DNA from: Microbacterium halimionae
GTDB lineage: Bacteria; Actinomycetota; Actinomycetes; Actinomycetales; Microbacteriaceae
Direction of reading: 5' to 3'
DNA: 64,000 bases
Assembly: GCF_011761265.1 (NCBI RefSeq)
Contig: NZ_JAAOZB010000001.1
Span: 744,001-808,000 of the forward strand
The notes beneath the pieces are model-generated. The model was given only the letters and a program-made list of their open reading frames with translations, did no database searches and had not been told where the DNA came from. Below are positions 35,349-44,009 of this stretch, piece by piece. Position 1 is the stretch's first letter. Each line of letters starts with the position of its first letter. A program made the position numbers and the translations under genes.

Positions 35349-36101
35349 TTACTGCTGTTGTTGTGTGATGCCGAGCGATGTGCGGACGGCTGCAATGACT
35401 TGGGCGGACTCCTCGACGACATGAGCGAGGATGCGGTTGCCCTTTTCGGCGCTTGCCGAACGAGGATCGCCGAACACGCCGCTGTGCGACAGCGGCGCCA
35501 ACGCCATCTGTCGTAGGCCGAAGTCCGGAGGAAGCTCGGGGTACTCCACGACGTATCGCTCTCGATGTACGAGTTCGGGCGCGATGGCCAGGATGAGAGA
35601 GGTCTCTACCTCTTCCGCGTGGCAGAGTCCGGGAGCGGCCCAGGGCGTCTCTTTGACGGCGTCGCCGATTTCGGTGAGTCCGGGGTAGTCGAGCACCAGG
35701 ATCGGCATGCCGCCGCGCGAAGCTGCGGCTTCTGCGGCTCGGTGCAGTGGCAGCCGGTTTCCGAAATCACCGTTCACGACCACCAAGAGGCTAAAGCCAG
35801 CACTCTCTAGCGAAAGCGCGATGTCAGCACAGACAGCTGTCACAGTATCTGCGCTGAGAGAGATCGTGCCGGGGAGCGCATCGTTGCTCCACGTGTTTCC
35901 GTAGGGAATGGCGGGAATCAGAGCGCCCGTGATGTGCTCTGCGATCGCGGCGGCGAGCGCTTCGGCTTGAAGAGTGTCTGTCGACAGCGGAAGGTGTGGC
36001 CCGTGCTGTTCGAGAGCGCCGAATGGCATGACAGCAACCCGTCCATCGGTTTCGAGGAACTCCCCGACATCGGGTGATGTGCTGCGGCTGTAGTCAATCA
36101 T
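35349..36101 (-). CDS. creatininase family amidohydrolase
   Basis: 250 residues with the creatininase signature: VMPFGALEQHGPHLPLSTDT (Glu, His and Asp metal ligands, about 25-44), NGDFGNRLPLH near 125, and HAEEVETSL near 177, where the usual family reading is HAGE-x-ETS. The family hydrolyses C-N bonds in creatinine, formamidopyrimidines and other cyclic or linear amides. ATG 36101 overlaps the upstream PPC-domain gene by 8 bp. The substrate is not known; the context of purine deaminases and an oligopeptide-type importer suggests a purine-derived or amide nutrient. Confidence 0.85.
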   Translation of the reverse strand: MIDYSRSTSPDVGEFLETDGRVAVMPFGALEQHGPHLPLSTDTLQAEALAAAIAEHITGALIPAIPYGNTWSNDALPGTISLSADTVTAVCADIALSLESAGFSLLVVVNGDFGNRLPLHRAAEAAASRGGMPILVLDYPGLTEIGDAVKETPWAAPGLCHAEEVETSLILAIAPELVHRERYVVEYPELPPDFGLRQMALAPLSHSGVFGDPRSASAEKGNRILAHVVEESAQVIAAVRTSLGITQQQQ

Positions 36102-36558
36102 TCGTCTGCTCGAATCCAAGAGTCGGGATGCCGTAGGTGCCGGCCCGCGGCGAACGCTCGAGGCGCGGTAAGAGCACCTCGTCGATGACGACTTCGACCG
36201 TGTAGTGGGCTGTGCCGCGCAGGAGGTGTCCGGCGTAGGCGGCTGCTGCGGCATCCTTTTCGCCTGCGACAACGTGCAGGTGCACAGCATATTCGCCATC
36301 CCGTGACGTGATCGTGCCAGAACCGATTCCCTCGGTGTAGGCGACGACTACGGAGTCGGCAAGGGGTAGTTCAGGGTCGGCAGCTGGTGTGTGGGACGCA
36401 ATCAGCTCGACGGAGCGGAACGCTCCGCTGAAGGTCACGATGACGCCCTGTTCGATGTTCGCTCGCTCGCAGGCAGCGCTGATGCTCGGAATGATGTCGT
36501 CGCCGGGGTCGAGCAAAACGGCCAACCTGCGACCTGTGGTCAGAAGCTGATGGCGAAT
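36094..36558 (-). CDS. PPC/DUF296-domain protein, probable non-AUG start
   Basis: Small alpha/beta protein of the PPC (plant and prokaryote conserved, DUF296) type: RRLAVLLDPGDDIIPSISAACERANIEQGVIVTFSGAFRSVELIAS followed by YAVHLHVVAG and GHLLRGTAHYTVEVVIDEV. The H-x-H-x-V pattern and GHL motif are typical. Without an ATG, the options are ATT 36558 with GAGGAG ending 6 bases upstream (154 aa), or TTG 36525 (143 aa). The ATT start gives a complete first strand, so it is given here. It overlaps and precedes the creatininase gene, and an ACTTAT-CG-ACAAG operator lies just upstream. Confidence 0.65.
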   Translation of the reverse strand: MRHQLLTTGRRLAVLLDPGDDIIPSISAACERANIEQGVIVTFSGAFRSVELIASHTPAADPELPLADSVVVAYTEGIGSGTITSRDGEYAVHLHVVAGEKDAAAAAYAGHLLRGTAHYTVEVVIDEVLLPRLERSPRAGTYGIPTLGFEQTND

Positions 36559-36579
36559 GATGCACTCCTCAAATTCTGC

Positions 36580-36595
36580 GACTTATCGACAAGCG
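36580..36595. promoter_or_regulatory. operator-like dyad upstream of PPC/creatininase genes (site 3)
   Basis: GACTTATCGACAAGCG matches the ACTT(G/A)T-NN-ACAAG pattern and lies 21 bp upstream of the ATT start of the PPC gene. It lies in a 218-bp divergent gap shared with the amidohydrolase/ABC operon, which has its own half-site at 36690. Confidence 0.5.
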
Positions 36596-36689
36596 AACTG
36601 TCGCGCATAACTGGGTATTTCGACCTCTAACGCTATTTTGCGTTGTCACGACGAGTGTTTCAGTCTCGTAAATATTTGGTCATTTCGAG

Positions 36690-36705
36690 CACTTGTTGAT
36701 CTTTT
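36690..36705. promoter_or_regulatory. operator-like half-site upstream of amidohydrolase/ABC operon (site 4)
   Basis: CACTTGTTGATCTTTT keeps the left arm ACTTGT-TG but not the right arm. It lies 71 bp before the ATG at 36777. A TTTTGCAAAA palindrome overlaps its end at 36702-36711. Weaker than sites 1-3. Confidence 0.35.
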
Positions 36706-36776
36706 GCAAAAACTCCGCCGGTATCGTGGCGGCTTGCACTCTTGCGCGCACGCCGCGCTCACTGGAAGGGACGCCC

Positions 36777-37985
36777 ATGACGAACGCCAACGGACGCATT
36801 GAAGGAATCGCGCTGTGGGATGGCGACAGTTACCGGGGCGCTTCGGCCCTCGCATGGGACGCAGGTCGCATCACTTCTGTCGATGCCACCGACGCTGAAA
36901 CCGGCAAGGCTGAGTTCAGCATCATTCCAGGCCTCGTTGACACCCACGTGCACTTCGACGGCTATGCCGGCGCCGGTTCGGTCGACTGGATGACATGGCC
37001 CCTCATCACGCCCGAGCCCGAGCGTTCGATCCACGTTCTCGCGCACGCACGCCGGGCCGCTGCCGCCGGAATCACGACCCTTCGCGACCTCTCGGGATCT
37101 TCTGTGCAGCTCGCCGCGGCGCGGGCGCTGGAGGCTGGGCTCGTTCCCGGTCCACGTCTTCTCGTGCACGGTGCTGTCGGAATGACAGCGGGGCACGGTG
37201 ACCTCTTCACGCCTCCGCACTACCCGCACCGTGGGCCGGTTGCTGATTCCCCCGATGAGTGCCGCAAGCTTGTTCGTCAGTGGGCTCGTTCCGGGGCCGA
37301 CGGCATCAAGATCTTCACGAGCGGTGGGGTTCTCTCGATCGGTGACAAGGTCGGCTGGCGCAATCAGACCGAGCAGGAGATCGCTGCGACTCTCGACGAA
37401 GCACACGCGCTCGGAATGCTCGTTGCCGCACACACTCACACCGCCGAGGGTGTTGATATCGCGTTGAAGTTCGAAGTCGACTCCATCGAGCACGGCACGG
37501 GTATCGAAGAACGCCACTGGGAGACGCTCATCGAGCGGAACATTCCGGTTGCGCCGACGCTCCTGATCAACGACGCCATCGCTGAACGACGTTTCACAGT
37601 GAGCGACGATGCATCCGAAAAGGCCCGCGCGGTCGTAGCTGAGCGCGACAGGAACTTCGTCGGCGCAGCTGCCGCCGGCGTGCGGTTCGTGCTCGGAACC
37701 GATGCAAATGGCATTTTCGTCGCCTTTGGCGATCAGCTCGAAGAATTGCGCCTGATGAAACAGGTGTTCGGATGGACCGATGAACACGCGCTGAAAGCGG
37801 GAACATCGGATGCTGCAGACGCTGTGCGCATGGGTGCGCACGTGGGCCGACTCGCTACCGGAAAGGGCGCCGACTTCGTCGTTGTGCGCGGCCGTCCGTG
37901 GGAGAACATCGGCGACTTGAACCGCGAGAACATCGTTGCCGTCGTGGCACGCGGTGAGCTCGTTGCCGGTGCCCTACCGGCGTGA
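36777..37985 (+). CDS. amidohydrolase, imidazolonepropionase/Xaa-Pro dipeptidase-like
   Basis: 402 residues. PGLVDTHVHFDGY (metal His pair, about 51-63), DGIKIFTSGGV (bridging Lys near 180), AAHTHTAEG, SIEHGTG and VLGTDANG (catalytic Asp) define the TIM-barrel amidohydrolase. The pattern fits the branch containing imidazolonepropionase-like and prolidase-like enzymes that hydrolyse cyclic amides or dipeptides. ATG 36777 is favoured by AAGGGACG just upstream. It is the first gene of an operon with an oligopeptide-type ABC importer, so it probably acts on an imported amide. Confidence 0.82.
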   Translation: MTNANGRIEGIALWDGDSYRGASALAWDAGRITSVDATDAETGKAEFSIIPGLVDTHVHFDGYAGAGSVDWMTWPLITPEPERSIHVLAHARRAAAAGITTLRDLSGSSVQLAAARALEAGLVPGPRLLVHGAVGMTAGHGDLFTPPHYPHRGPVADSPDECRKLVRQWARSGADGIKIFTSGGVLSIGDKVGWRNQTEQEIAATLDEAHALGMLVAAHTHTAEGVDIALKFEVDSIEHGTGIEERHWETLIERNIPVAPTLLINDAIAERRFTVSDDASEKARAVVAERDRNFVGAAAAGVRFVLGTDANGIFVAFGDQLEELRLMKQVFGWTDEHALKAGTSDAADAVRMGAHVGRLATGKGADFVVVRGRPWENIGDLNRENIVAVVARGELVAGALPA

Positions 37986-38020
37986 TGCACCACCCCATTC
38001 ACAACAAGGAGATCACCCCC

Positions 38021-39628
38021 GTGACCACCAATAATCACCGCTTCGTCCGCTGGGCGTCGCTTCCTGCCGGCGCTCTCGTCGGCGTTCTCGCGCTCGCTGG
38101 CTGTTCCGGCGGCACCGAAACGGCGGCAACGCCAGCAGCGGATGCCGACCAGAACATCGTCTTCGCGCTGAAAGAAGACCCGACCTGCATCGACCCGCAG
38201 CAGACGTCGCTTACGACGTCACTGAACGTGGGCCGACAGATCGTCGACTCGCTGCTCGATCAGGATCCTGAAACCGGCGAGCTCGTTCCGTGGCTCGCTG
38301 AGAGCTGGGATGTCGCCGACGACCTCACGTCGTACACGTTCACGCTGCAAGATGGTGTGACCTTCTCGGACGGCACCGAGCTCACGTCTCAGGTCGTGGC
38401 CGATAACTTCGATGCGATCGTCGCACTGGGCGCTTCCGCGTCGCTCGCGAACGGTTACCTCGAAAACTACGCGGGCACCGATGTGACGAGTGACACCGAA
38501 TTCACCGTCAACTTCTCGCAGCCGAACGTGCAGTTCGAGCAGGGCGCAACAACAATGTCGCTCGGCATCCTGTCTGAAGACACGGTGGCCGCAACCGCTG
38601 AAGAGCGCTGCCAGAGCGTTGTTGGCACCGGCGCATTCACGCTAACCTCTTACGTGCCCAACGACTCGGTCGTCATCGACCGTCGTGATGGTTACGACTG
38701 GGCGTCAGATCTTCGCACGCACGAGGGCGACGCTTACCTTGAAACCGTCACCTTCCCGATCATCACCGAAGCAAGCGTTCGCACCGGTGGCCTGACCTCC
38801 GGTGAGTACGACGTCATCCAGGATCTTCCTTACGTTGACGAAGCGCGGTACACAACCAACGAGTACAACCTGTACGCACAGGCGAACCCCGGCGTTCCGA
38901 ACTCGTTCGTCGTGAACACCACTCACGGCCTCATGGGTGATGAGTCGGTTCGTCAGGCCATCTCGAAGGGCCTCGATCGCGACCAGATCAACGTGATCGC
39001 GGGTTCTGTGAGCGGATCTGCTCCCACGAGCGTGCTGACCTCTTCGACCCCGGGCTACACCGACCTCGGTGACGCTCTCGCGTTCGACGCCGAGGGTGCC
39101 CAGGAGCTCCTCGAGGATGACGGCTGGGTGCTCGGCAGCGACGGTATCTACGAAAAAGACGGACAGAAGCTCACTGTTACCGTCACCGCGTTCTACGCCC
39201 AGGATGTCCTCGAAGCTGCTCAGATTCAGCTGAAGGATGTCGGAATCGATCTTCAACTCAACATGGTGAGCGCCGGAGACTTCTTCGGTGCGATCGCAAC
39301 GGGTGACTACGACATGCTCGGTGCGGGTCTCACGCGCACCGACCCTGATGTGCTCCGTGTGCTGCTCTCTGACTCTTCCGCTTCCCGGTGGGGAATCACG
39401 GGCGACGACGAGCTCGAAGCGCTGCTGATCGAGCAGGGGCAGACCGCCGACGCCGATGAGCGTCAGACGATTGTCGACGAGATTCAGCAGATGGTTGCTG
39501 ACCGTGCCTACGTCATCCCGACTCTCGAGACAGTGCAGCTGCACGCGTCGCGTTCGGGTGTTGAAGGAATCACCTTCGACTCGGCGTCGCGCATCAACCT
39601 CTACGACGCAATGGTCACGTCCAACTAA
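38021..39628 (+). CDS. oligopeptide-type ABC substrate-binding lipoprotein (SBP family 5)
   Basis: 535 residues. Signal peptide with lipobox LALAGC (Cys near 28) and the family 5 pattern: CIDPQQTSLTTSLNVGRQIVDSLLD, YTFTLQDGVTFSDGTELTSQVVADNFDAI and VNTTHGLMGDESVRQAISKGLDRDQI. GTG 38021 is preferred as AAGGAG ends 9 bases upstream; an upstream ATG at 37982 would add 13 odd residues. It binds peptides, nickel, sugars or other solutes in different members; the ligand here is unknown. Confidence 0.92.
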   Translation: MTTNNHRFVRWASLPAGALVGVLALAGCSGGTETAATPAADADQNIVFALKEDPTCIDPQQTSLTTSLNVGRQIVDSLLDQDPETGELVPWLAESWDVADDLTSYTFTLQDGVTFSDGTELTSQVVADNFDAIVALGASASLANGYLENYAGTDVTSDTEFTVNFSQPNVQFEQGATTMSLGILSEDTVAATAEERCQSVVGTGAFTLTSYVPNDSVVIDRRDGYDWASDLRTHEGDAYLETVTFPIITEASVRTGGLTSGEYDVIQDLPYVDEARYTTNEYNLYAQANPGVPNSFVVNTTHGLMGDESVRQAISKGLDRDQINVIAGSVSGSAPTSVLTSSTPGYTDLGDALAFDAEGAQELLEDDGWVLGSDGIYEKDGQKLTVTVTAFYAQDVLEAAQIQLKDVGIDLQLNMVSAGDFFGAIATGDYDMLGAGLTRTDPDVLRVLLSDSSASRWGITGDDELEALLIEQGQTADADERQTIVDEIQQMVADRAYVIPTLETVQLHASRSGVEGITFDSASRINLYDAMVTSN

Positions 39629-39638
39629 GAAATAGCCG

Positions 39639-40649
39639 GTGCAGCGCGTGGAAAAAGTAAGTGTGAAAGCGAGAGCGGTGACCGTGCTGCGGTTCCTTCT
39701 CCCGAAGATCGCCCAGGGGATCTTCGTCGTGTGGGCTGCCTACACGGTTGCATTCCTCTTGATCCACGCGCTGCCCGGCGACCCCGTGCTCGCAGCTCTC
39801 GCCGTCAAGGGTGGCGACGCCACGAGCACCGACCCCGAGGTACTCAACGCCGTGCGTGCCCAGTACGGTCTCGATGGGCCGCTCTGGCAGCAGTATCTCA
39901 ACGGCTTCTTCGGACTCTTCCGCGGTGACCTCGGTATCTCGATATCGACCGGTATGCCGGTTTCCGACATCATCGGCCGCGCGCTGCCTCACACCGCCGC
40001 GGTTGCAGTCTTCGCACTGATCCTTGGCTTTGTGCTCGCGCTCGGGTTCACGGTCTGGGCGTACGTCGCTCGCCCGGCGTGGGTGCGACAGGTGCTCGTG
40101 CAGATTCCACCGCTCGGAATTGCGATTCCCGCGTTCTTGAGCGGCCTGGTGCTGATTACTGTCTTCTCGTTCGGCCTCGGCTGGTTTCCGGCATCCGGAA
40201 CTGGCGGGTTTGAGAGCATCGTTCTTCCCGGTGTCACTCTTGCGCTTCCGACAGCTGCGGTGTTTTTCCAAGTCTTCTCGGCCGCGGTATTTGACGCCGG
40301 CACGAGTCCTTTCGTTTTCACCGCCAACGCCAAGGGCCTCTCCCAGCCGACGGTGGTCTTTCGCCACGTGCTCCGAAACGCGATGTTGCCCGCAATCACA
40401 GTGATCGGCCTTCAGGTTGCTTACCTTGCTGGCGGAACTGCTGTCGTCGAAACCGTCTTTTCGCGTGACGGCATCGGACGCATCACCGTGGATGCCGTGC
40501 TCGCTCGCGACGTCAACGTCGTGATGGGCGTCGTGATCGTCGTTGCGATCGTGTACGCCGTTGTCACTCTCATCGTCGAGGCGCTTTACGGCGTGATCGA
40601 TCCGCGCACGCGACAGACGCTCAAGGCGAAAGCGGGGGCGACCCGATGA
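39639..40649 (+). CDS. ABC transporter permease (DppB-like)
   Basis: 336 residues with six transmembrane helices and the family loops HALPGDPVLAALAVKG and FVFTANAKGLSQPTVVFRHVLRNAMLPAITVIG, which carries the ATPase-coupling helix. The start is uncertain: GTG 39639 or in-frame GTGs at 39651 and 39663, none with a strong ribosome site. The next permease overlaps by ATGA. Confidence 0.92.
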   Translation: MQRVEKVSVKARAVTVLRFLLPKIAQGIFVVWAAYTVAFLLIHALPGDPVLAALAVKGGDATSTDPEVLNAVRAQYGLDGPLWQQYLNGFFGLFRGDLGISISTGMPVSDIIGRALPHTAAVAVFALILGFVLALGFTVWAYVARPAWVRQVLVQIPPLGIAIPAFLSGLVLITVFSFGLGWFPASGTGGFESIVLPGVTLALPTAAVFFQVFSAAVFDAGTSPFVFTANAKGLSQPTVVFRHVLRNAMLPAITVIGLQVAYLAGGTAVVETVFSRDGIGRITVDAVLARDVNVVMGVVIVVAIVYAVVTLIVEALYGVIDPRTRQTLKAKAGATR

Positions 40650-41443
40650 GTATTTTGCGTAAGCCGGGCATTTTGCTGGCCATTCTCGTTCTCGCGTTCA
40701 CAGCTCTCGCAATCGTCGCGCCTTCACTGCTCGCACCCTACGACCCCTACGATTCGGTGGGCACCGCACGCCTTGCTCCTCCCAGCTGGGAGCACCTCTT
40801 CGGCACCGACTACTTGGCGCGCGATGTCTTCTCCCGTGTGATTTATGGCGCGCAGCTCTCGATTTCTGCCGCGGGGCTTGCAGTCGTTGCCGGTGTCACT
40901 CTCGGTGGCATCATCGGTCTCGTGACCGGCTACGTGCGCGGCCTCGTTGATGCTGTCGTGATGCGCTTCGTCGATGTTCTCATCGCGATCCCCGGCATTC
41001 TGCTAGCGCTCATCGTGGTGGCCTCGCTCGGATTCGGCCCGCTCTCGATCGCACTCGGCGTCGGTCTTGGAACGGCAGGTACCTTTGCCCGTGTCATGCG
41101 TGCTCAGGTGCTGCGTGTGAGGTCAGAAGAGTACGTCGAAGCCGCACGAACACTCGGAGTGCGCGGCGGCACCATTCTTCTCCGGCACGTGCTGCCAAAC
41201 GCGGTGCGCCCGATCATTGCGATGGCAGCTCTTGAACTCGCCCTGGCGATTCTGGCTGTCTCTGCGCTCAGCTTTCTCGGGTTTGGCGCTCAGCCGCCGG
41301 CGCCCGAGTGGGGTGCACTCGTCTCGTCGGGTCGTGACTTCGTCGCGGTAGCGCCGTGGCTGAGCCTCCTTCCCGGTGCCGTGATTCTCGCGGTCGTGCT
41401 CTCGGTGAACCGCATCGCCCGCTACATCGGAGGTGAGCGATGA
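40646..41443 (+). CDS. ABC transporter permease (DppC-like)
   Basis: 265 residues, six helices. PPSWEHLFGTDYLARDVFSRVIYGAQLSISAAG is the classic DppC opening; EYVEAARTLGVRGGTILLRHVLPNAVRPIIA is the coupling helix. It overlaps both neighbours by 4 bp, so the three transporter genes are coupled. Confidence 0.93.
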   Translation: MSILRKPGILLAILVLAFTALAIVAPSLLAPYDPYDSVGTARLAPPSWEHLFGTDYLARDVFSRVIYGAQLSISAAGLAVVAGVTLGGIIGLVTGYVRGLVDAVVMRFVDVLIAIPGILLALIVVASLGFGPLSIALGVGLGTAGTFARVMRAQVLRVRSEEYVEAARTLGVRGGTILLRHVLPNAVRPIIAMAALELALAILAVSALSFLGFGAQPPAPEWGALVSSGRDFVAVAPWLSLLPGAVILAVVLSVNRIARYIGGER

Positions 41444-43050
41444 CTTCGCAGCCACTACTCGTCGTTGACGATCTACGCATCGACTACACGACACCGGCTG
41501 GAACGATGCCCGCCGTTCACGGCGTCGACTTCACGATCAACCGTGGCGAGGTTCTCGCCGTCGTGGGCGAATCGGGATCGGGCAAGAGCACGATCGCGCA
41601 TTCTCTCGTGCGGTTGCTCCCCGATGAGGCACGCGTGCGTGCCGGGAGTGTGCGCTTCGATGGCACCGATCTGCAGAGCCTCAGCCAGCGCGCCATGCGG
41701 CGCATTCGCGGTGGTCGCATCGGATTCGTGCCGCAAGACCCGTCACACAGCCTCAATCCGCTCATGAGGGTGGGGGAGCAGATCGCCGAAACGCTCCGTC
41801 GCCACCTCGGACTCACCCAGCGCGTGGCAGCGAACCGTGCGATCGACATTCTCACCGAGGTCGGCATCCCCGATGCGGAGCTTCGCAGCACGCAGTACCC
41901 GCACGAGCTCTCGGGCGGGCTGCGTCAGCGTGTGCTCATCGGAATTGCCTGGGCGTGCACGCCCGACCTGGTTATCGCCGACGAACCGACAAGTGCGCTC
42001 GATGCCACTGTGCAGCGGCACGTGCTCGACCGGATCGAAGCACTCCGCGTCGCGCACGGCACCTCGGTACTCCTCGTCACGCACGATCTGGCGGTCGCCG
42101 CCGACCGGGCCGACCGCATCGTCGTCGTCAACAAGGGGCGCATCGTCGAAGCCGGCAATGCGCAGGACGTGCTTGCGTCCCCGACCCACGAGTACACGCA
42201 ACGTTTGGTTGCCGCAGCCCCCGGCCTCAACAGCCGACGCCTCGAGCCGACGGTGAAAGCCGAAGCGCGGCAGGTGCGCGAAGGCATCCTGCTGTCGGTT
42301 AATGGTCTATCGAAGACCTATGGTCGCGGCGGGGTTGCGGCAGCGAAGGATGTCTCGTTCGAGATTCCGCGCGGCAGCACGTTCTCGATCGTGGGCGAGT
42401 CAGGCTCGGGTAAGAGCACGACGGCGCGAATGATCGCGCGTATCGTGCCCTCCGACAGCGGCCGCATCACGTTCGACGGCGCCGACATCACAGCGCTCCG
42501 CGGCGAGAAGCTGCGCCAGCTGCGCCGTCGCATTCAGGTCGTGTACCAGAACCCGTTCGGGTCGCTGGATCCGCGCATGAAGGTCGGCGCGATCGTCGCT
42601 GAGCCGCTCCGTGCCTTCGGAACGTCGTCGCGTCGTGAACGCGCCGCTGCCGTGCGAGACCTCATGGGGCAAGTGAAATTGGATGCCGCCCTCATCGACC
42701 GCACTCCGGCACAGCTTTCGGGAGGTCAGCGCCAGCGAGTCGCTATTGCACGTGCGATCGCACTTCGGCCCGAGTTCTTGGTTCTCGACGAACCGGTGTC
42801 GGCTCTCGACGTATCGGTGCAGGAGCAGGTGCTGCAGTTGCTCGTTGACCTGCAGGCCGATTTTGGGCTGACCTATCTCTTCATCTCGCACGACCTCGGT
42901 GTGATCCGGCAGGTGTCTGATCAGATCGCCGTGATGCGTCGCGGAGAGTTCCTTGAGCAGGACAGTGCGACGGCGATCTTCGAGAGCCCTCGCACTGACT
43001 ACACGCGCGAACTTATCGGCGCGATCCCCGGCGCACACACAGCTCGCTAG
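41440..43050 (+). CDS. ABC transporter, fused double ATPase (DppD-DppF)
   Basis: 536 residues with two complete ATPase domains: Walker A GESGSGKST in both halves (near 44 and 324), signatures LSGGLRQRV and LSGGQRQRV, and Walker B DLVIADEPTSALDATVQ and FLVLDEPVSALDVSVQ. This fuses the usual separate DppD and DppF subunits. It converges on the lactate dehydrogenase gene with a 4-bp overlap of stop regions. Confidence 0.94.
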   Translation: MTSQPLLVVDDLRIDYTTPAGTMPAVHGVDFTINRGEVLAVVGESGSGKSTIAHSLVRLLPDEARVRAGSVRFDGTDLQSLSQRAMRRIRGGRIGFVPQDPSHSLNPLMRVGEQIAETLRRHLGLTQRVAANRAIDILTEVGIPDAELRSTQYPHELSGGLRQRVLIGIAWACTPDLVIADEPTSALDATVQRHVLDRIEALRVAHGTSVLLVTHDLAVAADRADRIVVVNKGRIVEAGNAQDVLASPTHEYTQRLVAAAPGLNSRRLEPTVKAEARQVREGILLSVNGLSKTYGRGGVAAAKDVSFEIPRGSTFSIVGESGSGKSTTARMIARIVPSDSGRITFDGADITALRGEKLRQLRRRIQVVYQNPFGSLDPRMKVGAIVAEPLRAFGTSSRRERAAAVRDLMGQVKLDAALIDRTPAQLSGGQRQRVAIARAIALRPEFLVLDEPVSALDVSVQEQVLQLLVDLQADFGLTYLFISHDLGVIRQVSDQIAVMRRGEFLEQDSATAIFESPRTDYTRELIGAIPGAHTAR

Positions 43051-43997
43051 CGCAGCGTTGTTGCGGCCTCGCGAAGCGTGGCAGCGGAGCGCGCGAGCAA
43101 TTCGAACTCGTTCGAGCTGAAGGGCGTCTCGTGGATCGGGGTTGCACCCGACGCGCTCACGATCGACGGAACCGAGAGGGCAACGCCGTCGATGCCGTGG
43201 TAGTTGCTCAGCACCGTAGAGACCGGCATGACGGAGTGTTCATCGCCGAGAATCGCTTCGACGATACGGGCGCTCGAGAGACCGATCGCGTAGTTGGTCG
43301 CGCCCTTTCCCTGAATGACCTTGTACGCGGCGTCACGCACATCGATGGCAATCTCGTCGAGCTCGTCTGTTGTCATGCGCGGGTGACCGGGGCTTTCCCA
43401 GTCGAGAATCGGCACTGTGCCGATCGTGGCATTCGACCACAGCGGAAACTCGGTGTCGCCGTGCTCTCCGACGATGTAGGCGTGCACGCTCGAGGAGGCG
43501 ACACCGGCACGTTGCGCGAGCTTCCACCGCAGGCGCGACGTGTCGAGCACTGTGCCGGAGGCGAAAATGCGCTCGGGAGGCAAGCCCGTGGCATCTTGTG
43601 CGAGCACGGTCAGCACATCGCACGGGTTGGTTACTATCACGTAGATAGCGTCGGGTGCGACCTCAAGTAGCCGGGGCAACATCGTCTTCAAGATATTGGC
43701 GTTGGTTCCCGCCAGTTCGATGCGGGTCTGGCCGGGCTTCTGCTTCGCGCCAGCGGTGATGACGACAACGTGGGACCCCTCGGCCACCGAGATGTCGCTG
43801 CCGCCGATGATGTCGCTCGAGCCGGTGAACTGTGTGCCGTGGGCAAGGTCGAGCACCTCGGCTTCGACCTTCTCGGTCGCGATGTCGTAGAGGGCGACAT
43901 GGCGTGCCGAACCCCGAATGAGGGCCGCGTAGGCGGTACTGGAGCCGACGCTGCCAGCGCCGACGACGGTCAGTTTCGAGTTCTCGATCACGCTCAT
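43047..43997 (-). CDS. ldh: L-lactate dehydrogenase
   Basis: 316 residues. Rossmann opening VVGAGSVGSSTAYAALIRG, substrate Arg in KPGQTRIELAGTN, the NAD loop VTNPCDVLTVLAQ, catalytic His in VGEHGDTEFPLWS and the C-terminal helix. These features separate L-lactate from malate dehydrogenases. It interconverts pyruvate and L-lactate with NADH. L-lactate is also an end product of the fucose pathway encoded 10 kb downstream, though the gene is not linked to it. Confidence 0.93.
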   Translation of the reverse strand: MSVIENSKLTVVGAGSVGSSTAYAALIRGSARHVALYDIATEKVEAEVLDLAHGTQFTGSSDIIGGSDISVAEGSHVVVITAGAKQKPGQTRIELAGTNANILKTMLPRLLEVAPDAIYVIVTNPCDVLTVLAQDATGLPPERIFASGTVLDTSRLRWKLAQRAGVASSSVHAYIVGEHGDTEFPLWSNATIGTVPILDWESPGHPRMTTDELDEIAIDVRDAAYKVIQGKGATNYAIGLSSARIVEAILGDEHSVMPVSTVLSNYHGIDGVALSVPSIVSASGATPIHETPFSSNEFELLARSAATLREAATTLR

Positions 43998-44009
43998 GCA
44001 CCCAGTGTC

